A DNA stretch of 10,749 bases from Bacteroidia bacterium (GCA_014376345.1 JACMRS010000155.1:1-10749), one strand, 5' to 3'; positions 1-7,371 are shown, counted from the first letter of the stretch. Program-made: numbers and translations. Notes: generated by a model not told the origin, from the letters alone.

Positions 1-591
1 AGTGCCAAGCAAAATATTCGCTGCTTCCTGCATATTTCCAATAGTTGCAGAAATACCCCATATTTTCAATGAAGGATTAATTTTTTTAAGTCTGGAAAGA
101 GCGAGTTCTATTTGCACACCGCGCTTACTTCCCAGCAACTCGTGCCATTCGTCTACTACAACAAATTCAAGTGATTTAAAAACATCGGTATAACCTTTCT
201 GAGACATCATCAGATGAAGTGTTTCAGGCGTGCTGATTAATGATTTTGGAGTATTTATTTTTTGCTTTTGTCGTTCTTTAGGCGAAGTGTCTCCTGTGCG
301 TAAACCAATATTATAAGGGATATTCAGATCATCACTAACAACAGTTGCAGCATGTTCAATTTCTTTTGATAATGCCCTGAGTGGTGTAAGCCAGATGCTG
401 TGTAAACCTTTGTGTTCAGGATGTTTTAATGCATGTTCGATAATGCCGAACCAAACACCATAAGTTTTGCCGTAGCCTGTTGGTGCATTTAATAAACCTG
501 ATTTTCCATCTGCAATTGCCTGCCATGTTTCTTTTTGAAATGCATGTGGCTTCCAGCCTTTACTTTTAAACCATTCCAGCGACCGTTTCAT
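1..591 (-). CDS. Ligase-associated Lhr-type DEXH-box DNA helicase, N-terminal part
   Basis: The frame reads from ATG at 591 down through base 1 with no stop, so the first 197 codons are present and the rest lies beyond the left edge. Visible superfamily 2 helicase motifs are motif I APTGYGKT (residues 36-43, Walker lysine K42), motif Ia TPLRAL (69-74), STPETL (120-125), motif II DEWH (147-150) and motif III SATIG (181-185). DEWH instead of DEAH, together with a ligase gene directly upstream, is typical of the ligase-associated Lhr branch, ATP-dependent translocases thought to act in DNA repair. Family members are usually about 800 residues, so roughly a quarter is seen. The ATG overlaps the ligase TGA as ATGA (588-591), which fixes the start and implies translational coupling. 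Confidence 0.93.
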   Translation of the reverse strand, partial: MKRSLEWFKSKGWKPHAFQKETWQAIADGKSGLLNAPTGYGKTYGVWFGIIEHALKHPEHKGLHSIWLTPLRALSKEIEHAATVVSDDLNIPYNIGLRTGDTSPKERQKQKINTPKSLISTPETLHLMMSQKGYTDVFKSLEFVVVDEWHELLGSKRGVQIELALSRLKKINPSLKIWGISATIGNMQEAANILLGT

Positions 592-2186
592 TTTTGCAGT
601 GCAATTAAATCAAGCAGGTCTTGTTTGGTATTGGCTTCTTCCATTGGTTTGTCTTTTCGCCATCTGCTAATTCTGGGAAACCTTAATGCGATGCCGCTTT
701 TATGTCTTGGCGAAGGATTGATTCCTTCAAAAGCAATTTCAAAAACAAGCTGCGGAGTAACGCTTCTTACCGGTCCGAATTTTTCTTTAGTATGTGCCTT
801 AATCCATTTGTCAACTTCAACTAATTCTTTATCAGTAAGGCCGCTGTAAGCTTTTGTAAACGGCACAAGAATGCCATTGTCCCAAACTGCAAAAGTGTAA
901 TCTGTGTAAAGGTCAGCGCGCCTTCCGTGACCTTTCTGAGCATAAATTAATACGCCATCAGTTGTCAGTGCATCTGTTTTCCATTTCCACCAGTTGCCGC
1001 GTCTTCTGCCGGTTTCGTAAACACTGTCTTTGTGTTTCAACATCAGTCCTTCGCATTGAAGATCGCGTGCTTGTAATCTTTGTTCAGCTACTTCTGTCCA
1101 GTCTTTACATTCCAGAGTTTCAGATAATAGCAACACAGGTTTTTCACCCTGATCGAGTGAGGAAATTAATTTTTCGAGATGACTTCTTCGTTCCCGCATC
1201 GAAAGACTGCGAATGTCATTTCCTTCATATTCAAGTAGGTCGTAACACACCATCACCAGTGGTGCATCATCCAGAAATTTTTTACTCAGAATTTTTCTAC
1301 CGATCCTCGTTTGCATAATATGAAAAGGCAAAAGCATATTATCTTTATATGGAAGGATTTCACCATCCAGAACAGTGCCGTTTGGTAATAATGAAGGCAG
1401 CCTTCCAAATTCAGGGAACTTTTCAGTTACCAGATCTTCACCACGACTCCAAACAAAAACTTCAGAATTTCTAACGATGATCTGACCGCGAATACCATCA
1501 AATTTTCTTTCAATTTGCCAGTCATTGAGATCGCCAAGTTCTTCCGGCACAGTATCAAGCTGGTAAGCGAGATAAAAAGGGTAGGGTTTTGAAAAATCAT
1601 CGTTGACATTTTCAGAAAACAATAAATCTTTAAGTTTCGTTTTTTCAGGCTTCCAGTTTCCGGACAATCTGTGTGCAACAACTTTATCATCAAGGTCGTA
1701 ATGCTTTGCAAGAGCTTTAATAACAAGTTGCTGTGAAACACCAAATCTAAAGGCGCCGGTAATCAGTTTGTTAAAAACGAAGCACTGGTTTTTATCCAGT
1801 GTATGCCAGTAGTTTAATATAACAGCTTTTTTGTGTTCTTCCGATTCATAATCCATCAAAAGTACATCGCCGATTACTTCATGAAGTTTATAGGAAACAC
1901 TTTCTTTGTTTGTTGGAATTACGAGTGAAATAGTTTCTGCAAGATCTCCAACAGTTTGGTAGCTTTCTACAAATAACCATGGTGGCAATCCTGACAGCTC
2001 GATGGTCCATTCGCGCAGGTCGCCGGATTTAACCGTTCTTCTCGGCCTTCTGCCTGTAAGCAGTGCAACGCACCATATTGCATCTTCATCTGAAGCTTGC
2101 GAAAAATAATCCGCAAGCGCAGCTACCTTGGCATTGGTTTTGGTTGTTTCGTCTATGGTATTAAAAAGGCGTGTGAAAAGAAGCAT
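588..2186 (-). CDS. ATP-dependent DNA ligase (ligase/exonuclease/helicase repair cluster)
   Basis: A complete cytoplasmic ligase of 532 residues from ATG 2186. It seals nicked DNA through a lysyl-AMP intermediate. An N-terminal DNA-binding region (about 1-200) precedes the nucleotidyltransferase core and OB domain. Numbering from the ATG, motif I is KFDGIR (lysine 228), followed by SRGED (247-251), LDGEIL (273-278), YDLLEYEG (315-322), motif IV EGLMLKH (379-385) and motif V WWKWK (399-403). The frame is open to a TTG at 2201, but that codon lies inside a -7 promoter match and family members start near MLLFTRLF, so the ATG is preferred. It overlaps the downstream helicase gene by 4 nt. The family normally works with that helicase and with the exonuclease, here found at 3644-4630 and separated by two opposite-strand genes. 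Confidence 0.95.
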   Translation of the reverse strand: MLLFTRLFNTIDETTKTNAKVAALADYFSQASDEDAIWCVALLTGRRPRRTVKSGDLREWTIELSGLPPWLFVESYQTVGDLAETISLVIPTNKESVSYKLHEVIGDVLLMDYESEEHKKAVILNYWHTLDKNQCFVFNKLITGAFRFGVSQQLVIKALAKHYDLDDKVVAHRLSGNWKPEKTKLKDLLFSENVNDDFSKPYPFYLAYQLDTVPEELGDLNDWQIERKFDGIRGQIIVRNSEVFVWSRGEDLVTEKFPEFGRLPSLLPNGTVLDGEILPYKDNMLLPFHIMQTRIGRKILSKKFLDDAPLVMVCYDLLEYEGNDIRSLSMRERRSHLEKLISSLDQGEKPVLLLSETLECKDWTEVAEQRLQARDLQCEGLMLKHKDSVYETGRRRGNWWKWKTDALTTDGVLIYAQKGHGRRADLYTDYTFAVWDNGILVPFTKAYSGLTDKELVEVDKWIKAHTKEKFGPVRSVTPQLVFEIAFEGINPSPRHKSGIALRFPRISRWRKDKPMEEANTKQDLLDLIALQK

Positions 2187-2198
2187 ACAATTGCTTTT

Positions 2199-2206
2199 CA
2201 AAGATA
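2199..2206 (-). promoter_or_regulatory. Candidate -7 box for the ligase-helicase operon
   Basis: The minus strand reads TATCTTTG, an exact match to the Bacteroidota -7 consensus TAnnTTTG, 12 nt upstream of the ligase ATG. No TTG is seen at the expected -33 spacing, so this is a half-match. If it is used, transcription starts within a few bases of the ATG and the in-frame TTG at 2201 is excluded as a start. Confidence 0.45.
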
Positions 2207-2276
2207 CTAAGTATTAGTTAAAAAATTAATTTTGAATTCGTTTTAATAGCAATTATTTTGAAGAATATTTTGATGA

Positions 2277-2304
2277 TTGCTTACAGATTTATTGTTTAAT
2301 TTTG
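2277..2304 (+). promoter_or_regulatory. Candidate Bacteroidota promoter for alkD-dsbA pair
   Basis: TTG at 2277-2279 is followed after 17 nt by TAATTTTG at 2297-2304, matching the TTG / TAnnTTTG arrangement of the Bacteroidota primary sigma factor. It sits 27 nt before the alkD ATG at 2332. It shares the 145-bp divergent intergenic region with the ligase -7 box. The assignment comes from consensus matching only. Confidence 0.55.
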
Positions 2305-2331
2305 CTCATACTTAAGCAGCATAACATTTCT

Positions 2332-3012
2332 ATGGAACCACACCAATACTTTCGGCCATTACTCGATACTTTTGAAAAACATTCTGATAAAGAAAATGCT
2401 ATTGCTATGAGTGCTTATATGAAAAATAATTTTCCTTTTTTTGGAATTAAATCTGAAAATAGAAGAACTATTCAAAAGGAATTTTTAAAACAACATCCTC
2501 TTACAAATTCTATTGATACTAAAGCTCTTGTAAATTATCTTTTTGCAATACCACAAAGAGAAGCGCATTATGCGGCAATTGAAATGGCAGTTTCCAGGAT
2601 AAAGTTAATTGACAGAGAAAGTATTGAGTTGATCGAATGGATGATAATTAATAATTCATGGTGGGATTCTGTTGATACTATTGCAACAAAAATGGCAGGA
2701 AAATATTTTGAAAAATATCCTGATGAGATTTACCCGCATGTTGAAAAATGGCTTGCTGGAAACAATATGTGGCTGAAAAGAACCGCTCTTATATTTCAGT
2801 TAAATTATGGAATAAAAACAGATGCCGTATTATTGTTCGATCTTTGCACACAACTAAAAGGCAGCAATGAGTTTTTTATTCAAAAAGCAATAGGTTGGTC
2901 GCTAAGACAATACGCAAAAAAAAACAGTGCAAGTGTTAATGAATTTGTAAATAATACTGCATTAAAACCATTAAGTAAAAGAGAAGCATTAAAACATTTC
3001 AGCAATGAGTGA
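2332..3012 (+). CDS. DNA alkylation repair protein, AlkD-like HEAT-repeat glycosylase
   Basis: A 226-residue protein of the AlkD/AlkC superfamily, alpha-helical HEAT-like repeat glycosylases that excise N3- and N7-alkylpurines. The family hallmark WWDSVD is at residues 110-115, WLKRTALI at 147-154 and FFIQKAIGWSLR at 181-192. Compared from memory with Bacillus cereus AlkD, W111, D115, R150 and W189 line up with W109, D113, R148 and W187, so the catalytic aspartate and DNA-contacting residues seem intact. No signal peptide; cytoplasmic. The frame extends upstream to a TTG at 2302, but that codon lies in a -7 promoter match, and the ATG at 2332 gives the usual family N-terminus and length. The end overlaps the next gene by 8 nt, so the two are probably cotranscribed and translationally coupled. 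It lies head-to-head with the DNA ligase gene. Confidence 0.93.
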   Translation: MEPHQYFRPLLDTFEKHSDKENAIAMSAYMKNNFPFFGIKSENRRTIQKEFLKQHPLTNSIDTKALVNYLFAIPQREAHYAAIEMAVSRIKLIDRESIELIEWMIINNSWWDSVDTIATKMAGKYFEKYPDEIYPHVEKWLAGNNMWLKRTALIFQLNYGIKTDAVLLFDLCTQLKGSNEFFIQKAIGWSLRQYAKKNSASVNEFVNNTALKPLSKREALKHFSNE

Positions 3013-3643
3013 TAAAAAATTATTTATATATGCCTACGATGCCCTTTGTGGCTGGTGTTATGGCTTTAGTACAGTTATGGAAAAAGTGAATGCAGAATGG
3101 AAGGACAGACTGGATTTTGAAGTGTTGTCAGGAGGCATGATGCAGGGTGTGCGTTCCGGTCCCATTGGAGTGGTAGCGCCTTATGTGAAAACAGCATACA
3201 AAACTGTAGAAGAAAGAACAGGAATTAAATTCGGAGAAGGTTTTATCAATAATATTTTAGAACCGGGTACGGCTGTTTTAAACAGTATTCCACCTGCAAT
3301 TGCATTGTCAGTTTTTAAATCTTATTTCCCGGATAAACAGATTCAGTTTGCATCTGCACTTCAAAAAGCTATTAATTATGATGGCATTGATATGGAAGAT
3401 TTTTTATCGTATAAAAAGTATGCTGAAGATTTCGGAATTGATGGCAATGAATTTGTTTCTAAAATGTCTAAAGAAACTTATTTGTTAGAATCAAACCGTG
3501 ACTTTCAAATGTGTGCCAATCTTGGTGTTACGGGTTTTCCTGCAGCTTTTATTTTAAAGGATGAAGTGTACCATCAGGTAGCGAAAGGCTATATCCCTTT
3601 TGAACAGATCAATGACATCATTAAAACTGTGATGGAAAGCTGA
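3005..3643 (+). CDS. Cytoplasmic DsbA-family (FrnE-like) thioredoxin-fold protein with CGWC
   Basis: A 212-residue thioredoxin-fold protein with the redox motif CGWC at residues 15-18 immediately after the first strand (KLFIYAYDAL), a helical insertion through the middle (about 50-165) and the cis-proline loop TGFPA at 176-180. This is the layout of the DsbA/FrnE/2-hydroxychromene-2-carboxylate isomerase superfamily. No signal peptide or membrane segment is present, so it should act in the cytoplasm as a thiol oxidoreductase or isomerase; the substrate is unknown. An additional cysteine is at 170. The ATG at 3005 lies inside the end of the alkD-like gene (8-nt overlap), suggesting coupled translation with an alkylation-repair enzyme. 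The TGA ends at 3643, and the convergent exonuclease gene ends at the very next base. Confidence 0.9.
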   Translation: MSDKKLFIYAYDALCGWCYGFSTVMEKVNAEWKDRLDFEVLSGGMMQGVRSGPIGVVAPYVKTAYKTVEERTGIKFGEGFINNILEPGTAVLNSIPPAIALSVFKSYFPDKQIQFASALQKAINYDGIDMEDFLSYKKYAEDFGIDGNEFVSKMSKETYLLESNRDFQMCANLGVTGFPAAFILKDEVYHQVAKGYIPFEQINDIIKTVMES

Positions 3644-4630
3644 TTATTCTGAACTTTCGTCACCTTCATAAAGCGCATCTACCTCAATAGCATTCAATCC
3701 TTGTGTTTCGCGGAGCCATTTTGCAAAAACAGATTTATAACCGTGAGTAACATAGATATTTTCAGCACCTGTTTCTTTAACAGCCGTATTAAGGTCGTTC
3801 CAGTCGGCATGATCGCTTAATACAAAACCCATATCTGCGTTGCGCCTTCTTCGCGAGCCTCTGAGTTGCATCCATCCGCTGCATATGCCAAGACTGTAAG
3901 GTTCAAATCTGCGCATCCACGGAGTACCCATAGTCGAAGGGGGAGCGACGATAATGGAACCTTTAATATCCTGCTTTTTAATATCCTCAATATAACGAAT
4001 TGCTTCTGGCAATTCTACATTCACAACCTGGTTGACATTGTGAACTGCGCCATGTGTAATAATCTTACCGATCGAAGGATCCAGATGCTTCATAATGCGT
4101 TGAGCTTTTCCTAAAGAATAGCCAATGATAACCGAGTTTTTCCCGGCTTCGTTATTTGTACGCCACCAGTTGTTAATATTATCATGAACTATTGCAGGAT
4201 CCGGGAAATTATAAACCGGCAAACCAAAGGTACTTTCTGTTACAAAATGATGACATCGCACCGGTTCAAAAGGTGGGCAAACGCCATCATTCTGAAGTTT
4301 ATAATCACCGGATACTACCCAGATTTCACCTTTATATTCAAGTCTTATTTGTGCACTGCCAATAATATGACCAGCAGGATGTAAACTGATATGAACACCA
4401 TTTATAGTAACAGTTTCATTGTATCCGATACCTTGTGTATTGGTGTCAGCACCAAGTCTTAATTTTAATATCGGAATGGTATCGTGGTGTGCGAGGTAAT
4501 AGGCGCTGCCAGTTTTTGCATGATCTGCGTGGCCATGTGTAATTATTGCTTTTGGAACAGATTTCCATGGATCAATAAAAACATCCGCCTGAGGGCAATA
4601 AATTCCGTAAGGATGAAATTGGAGCAACAC
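3644..4630 (-). CDS. Ligase-associated DNA exonuclease (metallo-beta-lactamase/beta-CASP)
   Basis: A cytoplasmic MBL-fold nuclease of 328 residues from the chosen start, of the ligase-associated exonuclease group expected to process DNA ends before sealing. Motifs, numbered from the GTG at 4630, are the metal-binding THGHADH (31-37; H32, H34, D36, H37), HPAGH (84-88), SGDYK (107-111), the beta-CASP-like TESTFG (131-136), LSDHADW (271-277) and THG (295-297). No ATG is in frame near the expected N-terminus (VLLQFHPYGIYCPQADV). GTG 4630 or TTG 4627 fits the family start. A more upstream GTG at 4678 is open, but it falls in the arm of a terminator hairpin. In relatives the gene sits directly next to the ligase; here alkD and a dsbA-like gene on the other strand intervene. 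Confidence 0.9.
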   Translation of the reverse strand: MLLQFHPYGIYCPQADVFIDPWKSVPKAIITHGHADHAKTGSAYYLAHHDTIPILKLRLGADTNTQGIGYNETVTINGVHISLHPAGHIIGSAQIRLEYKGEIWVVSGDYKLQNDGVCPPFEPVRCHHFVTESTFGLPVYNFPDPAIVHDNINNWWRTNNEAGKNSVIIGYSLGKAQRIMKHLDPSIGKIITHGAVHNVNQVVNVELPEAIRYIEDIKKQDIKGSIIVAPPSTMGTPWMRRFEPYSLGICSGWMQLRGSRRRRNADMGFVLSDHADWNDLNTAVKETGAENIYVTHGYKSVFAKWLRETQGLNAIEVDALYEGDESSE

Positions 4631-4664
4631 ATTACGAATATATAGATATTTTTTGACGATCCAT

Positions 4665-4696
4665 AAAAAAACAGCCACTTTTTGGTGGCTGTTTTT
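4665..4696 (-). terminator. Rho-independent terminator after the OmpA-like gene
   Basis: A perfect 12-bp inverted repeat (4667-4678 with 4685-4696; core ACAGCCAC/GTGGCTGT) has a 6-nt loop and, on the minus strand, a run of seven T. It lies 16 nt after the OmpA-like stop codon and 34 nt before the exonuclease start. A/T tracts on both sides make it potentially bidirectional, but only the minus-strand OmpA-like gene reads into it. Confidence 0.88.
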
Positions 4697-4712
4697 CAGA
4701 ATTTTTGTTTAA

Positions 4713-5555
4713 TTAATTTTTTGGTTCAAGTAGTTTGAAGAACTGATCCAGTTGTGGGATAATCACAATACGGGTTCTGCGGTTAAGTGAGCGGTTAGCC
4801 TCAGTATCATTAGATGCTAATGGCATATATTCTCCTCTACCGGCAGCGATCATTCTTGATGGTTCGATACCAAAACTTTTCTGTAATACTTTTACAACTG
4901 CAGTTGAACGCAATACACTCAGGTCCCAGTTGTCTTTGATAACAGCTGTGCTGATAGGTTTGTTGTCAGTATGTCCTTCAACCATAAACTGAATATCAGG
5001 TTGAGCTTTGATAACTGCAGCTACTTTACCAAGTACTTCTTTAGCTCTTGGCGTAATTTCATAACTACCGCTATTGAAAAGCATTTTATCAGAAACAGAT
5101 ATAAATACAGCGCTTCCTTCAACTTTTATTTCAACATCCTGATCATTAATATCTTTCAATGCACCTTTCAGGTTTAATACCAATGACATGTTTAATGAAT
5201 CTTTACGAGCCATTGCAACCTGCAAACCTTTGATATAAGCATCTTTCGAATTAATATTTTCAAGAGATTTTTTAATGCTTTCGCTTTGAGATTTACTAAT
5301 CACAGAAAGGTCACTAAGCTGGTTGAGAAGTGCGTTGCTGTTGGCTTTTAAAGTTGCTATTTCTTCTTCAAGTGTTTTTATTTTTGTAGCGTTTTTGTCT
5401 TTATCTGCAAGGCAGATGTTCAGGTCGAGGTTGGTTTTCTCGTAAGAATCTTTCATTTTCTCATACATCGCTACTTCAGCTTTGTATTTTTTCTTGCTCA
5501 CGCATCCTGTAAGGACAACCGCTGCAATCATTGCGTATATAAATTTATTTTTCAT
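4713..5555 (-). CDS. OmpA-family lipoprotein with coiled coil
   Basis: A 280-residue envelope protein. The N-terminus has a lipoprotein signal with lipobox LTGC (lipidated cysteine C18). A long charged helical segment follows (about 22-120, heptad-like Leu/Ile spacing, probably coiled coil), and then an OmpA C-terminal peptidoglycan-binding domain (about 145-270). Domain hallmarks are MLFNSGSYEI (158-167), GHTDNKP (194-200), LSVLRSTAVV (212-221), a GRGEYMP turn (239-245) and SLNRRTRIVI (256-265). Family knowledge suggests it is anchored in a membrane by lipid and tethers to peptidoglycan like Pal, but the coiled coil gives it more reach. ATG 5555 has a -7 match upstream, and the gene ends at a strong terminator, so it is probably monocistronic. 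Confidence 0.94.
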   Translation of the reverse strand: MKNKFIYAMIAAVVLTGCVSKKKYKAEVAMYEKMKDSYEKTNLDLNICLADKDKNATKIKTLEEEIATLKANSNALLNQLSDLSVISKSQSESIKKSLENINSKDAYIKGLQVAMARKDSLNMSLVLNLKGALKDINDQDVEIKVEGSAVFISVSDKMLFNSGSYEITPRAKEVLGKVAAVIKAQPDIQFMVEGHTDNKPISTAVIKDNWDLSVLRSTAVVKVLQKSFGIEPSRMIAAGRGEYMPLASNDTEANRSLNRRTRIVIIPQLDQFFKLLEPKN

Positions 5556-5572
5556 AATTTTATTGGTTTCTG

Positions 5573-5580
5573 CAAATGTA
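5573..5580 (-). promoter_or_regulatory. Candidate -7 box for the OmpA-like lipoprotein gene
   Basis: The minus strand reads TACATTTG, an exact TAnnTTTG match 17 nt upstream of the ATG at 5555. No TTG is seen at the matching -33 spacing, only a T-rich stretch. The rest of the 147-bp intergenic region (5556-5702) is AT-rich, with no convincing hairpin terminator for the hydrolase gene. Confidence 0.45.
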
Positions 5581-5702
5581 TATAGGCTTTTTGTATTAAA
5601 AAATTAAATTGAAATATTGTGGGGTTTATTTTGGATAATGTGAATTAAAATTTTGCTAATGGGAAATATTTATAAAGTTAAATTAGAAGCATAAGAAAGT
5701 TA

Positions 5703-6809
5703 TTAATGAAATAATTTTAATGCACTTTTTATGTTTTCTCCATAAAAATAACACCTCACATGGTGGCATTTTCCTACAGATGATAAATCAATCAGATTTA
5801 TTGTGGACTTAGCAAAGTCTGATTTAAATTTCTTTTTGAGATTAACTGCCGTGTTGTGATAGTTGCAGCCAAGCGTAGTATTGCCATATTTATAAGGGCC
5901 CGGACCAAATAACCCCATTACATTATCTTTTTTCTTCAACACAAAATCATCTTCATTATAAATAATTATGAGATTGTAATTGTCTTGATTATTAAAATCT
6001 GATTTTGAATTTCTTTTGTAATAATTATCGGAGATAAGTTGCGCAGAAATTGCCGGAGCGACAAGACAGATATTCAGCCTTTTGCAGGATGGCGTTGGCT
6101 TTAAATCTTTATAGATATCAAGAACAGCGTAGGCAGCCACTTTGGCGCCCAAACTGTGAGTAATAATATTTATTGTATCGCAATTGATGGAAGAAAGTAT
6201 CGTTTTAAATCCCTTGCCAACCTGCTCGGCATTTACCTGAGCTTCTTCAAAAAGTTTGAACAATATTTCGTTTTGTTTCGTGTCTTTTGAAAAACAACAG
6301 CCATATAAAGCATCCCAGTAAATTTCAACAAATAATGTATTGCTTAAACTGTTATCTGTAAGCGCTTGTTTCATAGTTTGAAAGTCAATAGGAGAAGGAA
6401 TATCTCTGGTACCCACAATAAATGCTTTTCTGAAACCATGGATAAGAAAAGTAACAGAAGTACCTGAAATTACTTCGAAGTTTATTTTCTTTGTAAAATT
6501 AACTGCAATTGAGTCATTGAGAATATTGTTGTTTGCCTCATTATATTCTTTAAAAATGCAATTGTATTTTTTGCCAATTTTTATAAACTCAGATTGGTTT
6601 TTTAAATAATATTCTTTCAATGAATTGTTGCTTTTTTCAAGACTGGCATTGGAAATGTAATAGTCGGGATAAATGCTGCCTTCTTTATCAAAGCAGATTG
6701 ATATATTGCCTGATGGAGTAAGCGTGCGTTCACCAAAAAGTACATGCGTATTTTGAGCTGTTGCAAAGTTTGCAGTTAAAATGAAAATAATAATTATCAG
6801 TGATTTCAT
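5703..6809 (-). CDS. Exported alpha/beta hydrolase (DUF900-like)
   Basis: A 368-residue protein with a cleavable signal peptide (MKSLIIIIFILTANFATAQ, likely cut after TAQ or ATA), so periplasmic or secreted. The middle region has the alpha/beta hydrolase signature: strand and oxyanion loop VTFLIHGFR (119-127), then nucleophile elbow THSLGA (217-222, Ser219). Candidate acid residues are D287/D288 in YNEDDFVL, and candidate histidines are H349/H350 in KCHHVRCYFY. The spacing and the HGF...HSLGA arrangement resemble the DUF900 hydrolases; the substrate is unknown. It has ten cysteines (including a CC pair at 171-172), many for an exported protein of this kind, which may form disulfides. It has its own promoter in the 84-bp gap upstream and reads towards the OmpA-like gene with no clear terminator between. 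Confidence 0.85.
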   Translation of the reverse strand: MKSLIIIIFILTANFATAQNTHVLFGERTLTPSGNISICFDKEGSIYPDYYISNASLEKSNNSLKEYYLKNQSEFIKIGKKYNCIFKEYNEANNNILNDSIAVNFTKKINFEVISGTSVTFLIHGFRKAFIVGTRDIPSPIDFQTMKQALTDNSLSNTLFVEIYWDALYGCCFSKDTKQNEILFKLFEEAQVNAEQVGKGFKTILSSINCDTINIITHSLGAKVAAYAVLDIYKDLKPTPSCKRLNICLVAPAISAQLISDNYYKRNSKSDFNNQDNYNLIIIYNEDDFVLKKKDNVMGLFGPGPYKYGNTTLGCNYHNTAVNLKKKFKSDFAKSTINLIDLSSVGKCHHVRCYFYGENIKSALKLFH

Positions 6810-6849
6810 TTAAGCAATCGCAATTGTTTTAAGTTATTCAAATCAGGAT

Positions 6850-6878
6850 CAAAGTTAAGAATTGATTATTTAATCAAA
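6850..6878 (-). promoter_or_regulatory. Bacteroidota-type promoter for the exported hydrolase
   Basis: On the minus strand TTTG (6878-6875) is followed after 17 nt by TAACTTTG (6857-6850), matching both the -33 and -7 elements of the Bacteroidota consensus. The expected transcript start leaves a leader of about 35 nt before the ATG at 6809. It is the best-formed promoter in the window and suggests the hydrolase is a separate transcription unit from the genes upstream. Confidence 0.6.
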
Positions 6879-6893
6879 CCAATGTGTTAATCA

Positions 6894-7349
6894 TTACTCA
6901 TCCGGTTCGGCCAGTTTTAGTTTTTTTATGCTGAATGGTTTAAAACGAACGGCTAAAAGATCATCTCTTTTAAAGAAAGAAAAAAGTACCGCTGTCAGTA
7001 TTAATAATGGGAAGATGCTGTAAATAAGCGGACCAAGCCAAACCCCGTCAAAATTGTAAACCAAGGCATTGTCGGGATCAGAAGGATGGTAAACAACGGG
7101 AACATGGTCACCCACATGCAAAGGAACATTCGCGGAACCAGAAAAAACATATTGTTCGGAGTTGTGATAAAATCCAATTAGTGGGATGGACATTGTACCT
7201 CTTGTGCCACGGGTTTCATATATTCGTAAAACTTTTCCGCTAGTTATAGTGCCAGTTTTTATGTATACAAAACGAATACCTAGCATAACAAAAAGGATAA
7301 GCAGTGTCCCAAAGAGGTAAAGTTTAATGCGGGTTAAGTAGTGAGTCAT
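6894..7349 (-). CDS. DUF3592-type two-TM membrane protein
   Basis: A 151-residue inner-membrane protein of unknown function. Transmembrane segments are about 10-30 (YLFGTLLILFVMLGIRFVYI) and about 105-126 (LGPLIYSIFPLLILTAVLFS). The loop between them is beta-rich, with a GKVLRIYETRG start (38-48) and the signature VGDHVPVVYHPSDPDNAL (79-96), typical of DUF3592 proteins, where a short SH3/OB-like segment sits between two helices. The C-terminal tail (127-151) is basic then acidic. ATG 7349 lies 22 nt after the stop of the upstream lipoprotein gene, so it is probably in the same transcript. Confidence 0.85.
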   Translation of the reverse strand: MTHYLTRIKLYLFGTLLILFVMLGIRFVYIKTGTITSGKVLRIYETRGTRGTMSIPLIGFYHNSEQYVFSGSANVPLHVGDHVPVVYHPSDPDNALVYNFDGVWLGPLIYSIFPLLILTAVLFSFFKRDDLLAVRFKPFSIKKLKLAEPDE

Positions 7350-7371
7350 TTTAACTAAGTAAGATTAGTTT

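Noticed and set aside
535..849. Plus-strand open frame across the helicase/ligase boundary
   Set aside because: It is antisense to two well-supported genes with full motif sets, shows no family pattern, and is explained as a frame shadow.
962..1318. Plus-strand open frame of 118 codons inside the ligase gene
   Set aside because: It lies opposite the ligase core motifs; its Ser/Phe/Cys-rich composition is that of a reverse-frame shadow.
1427..1744. Second minus-strand frame inside the ligase gene
   Set aside because: It overlaps ligase motif I in another frame and has no recognisable domain; a low-complexity shadow rather than a frameshifted gene.
3866..4384. Plus-strand open frames opposite the exonuclease
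   Set aside because: They are antisense to the metal-binding and beta-CASP motifs of a well-supported gene and have no homology pattern.
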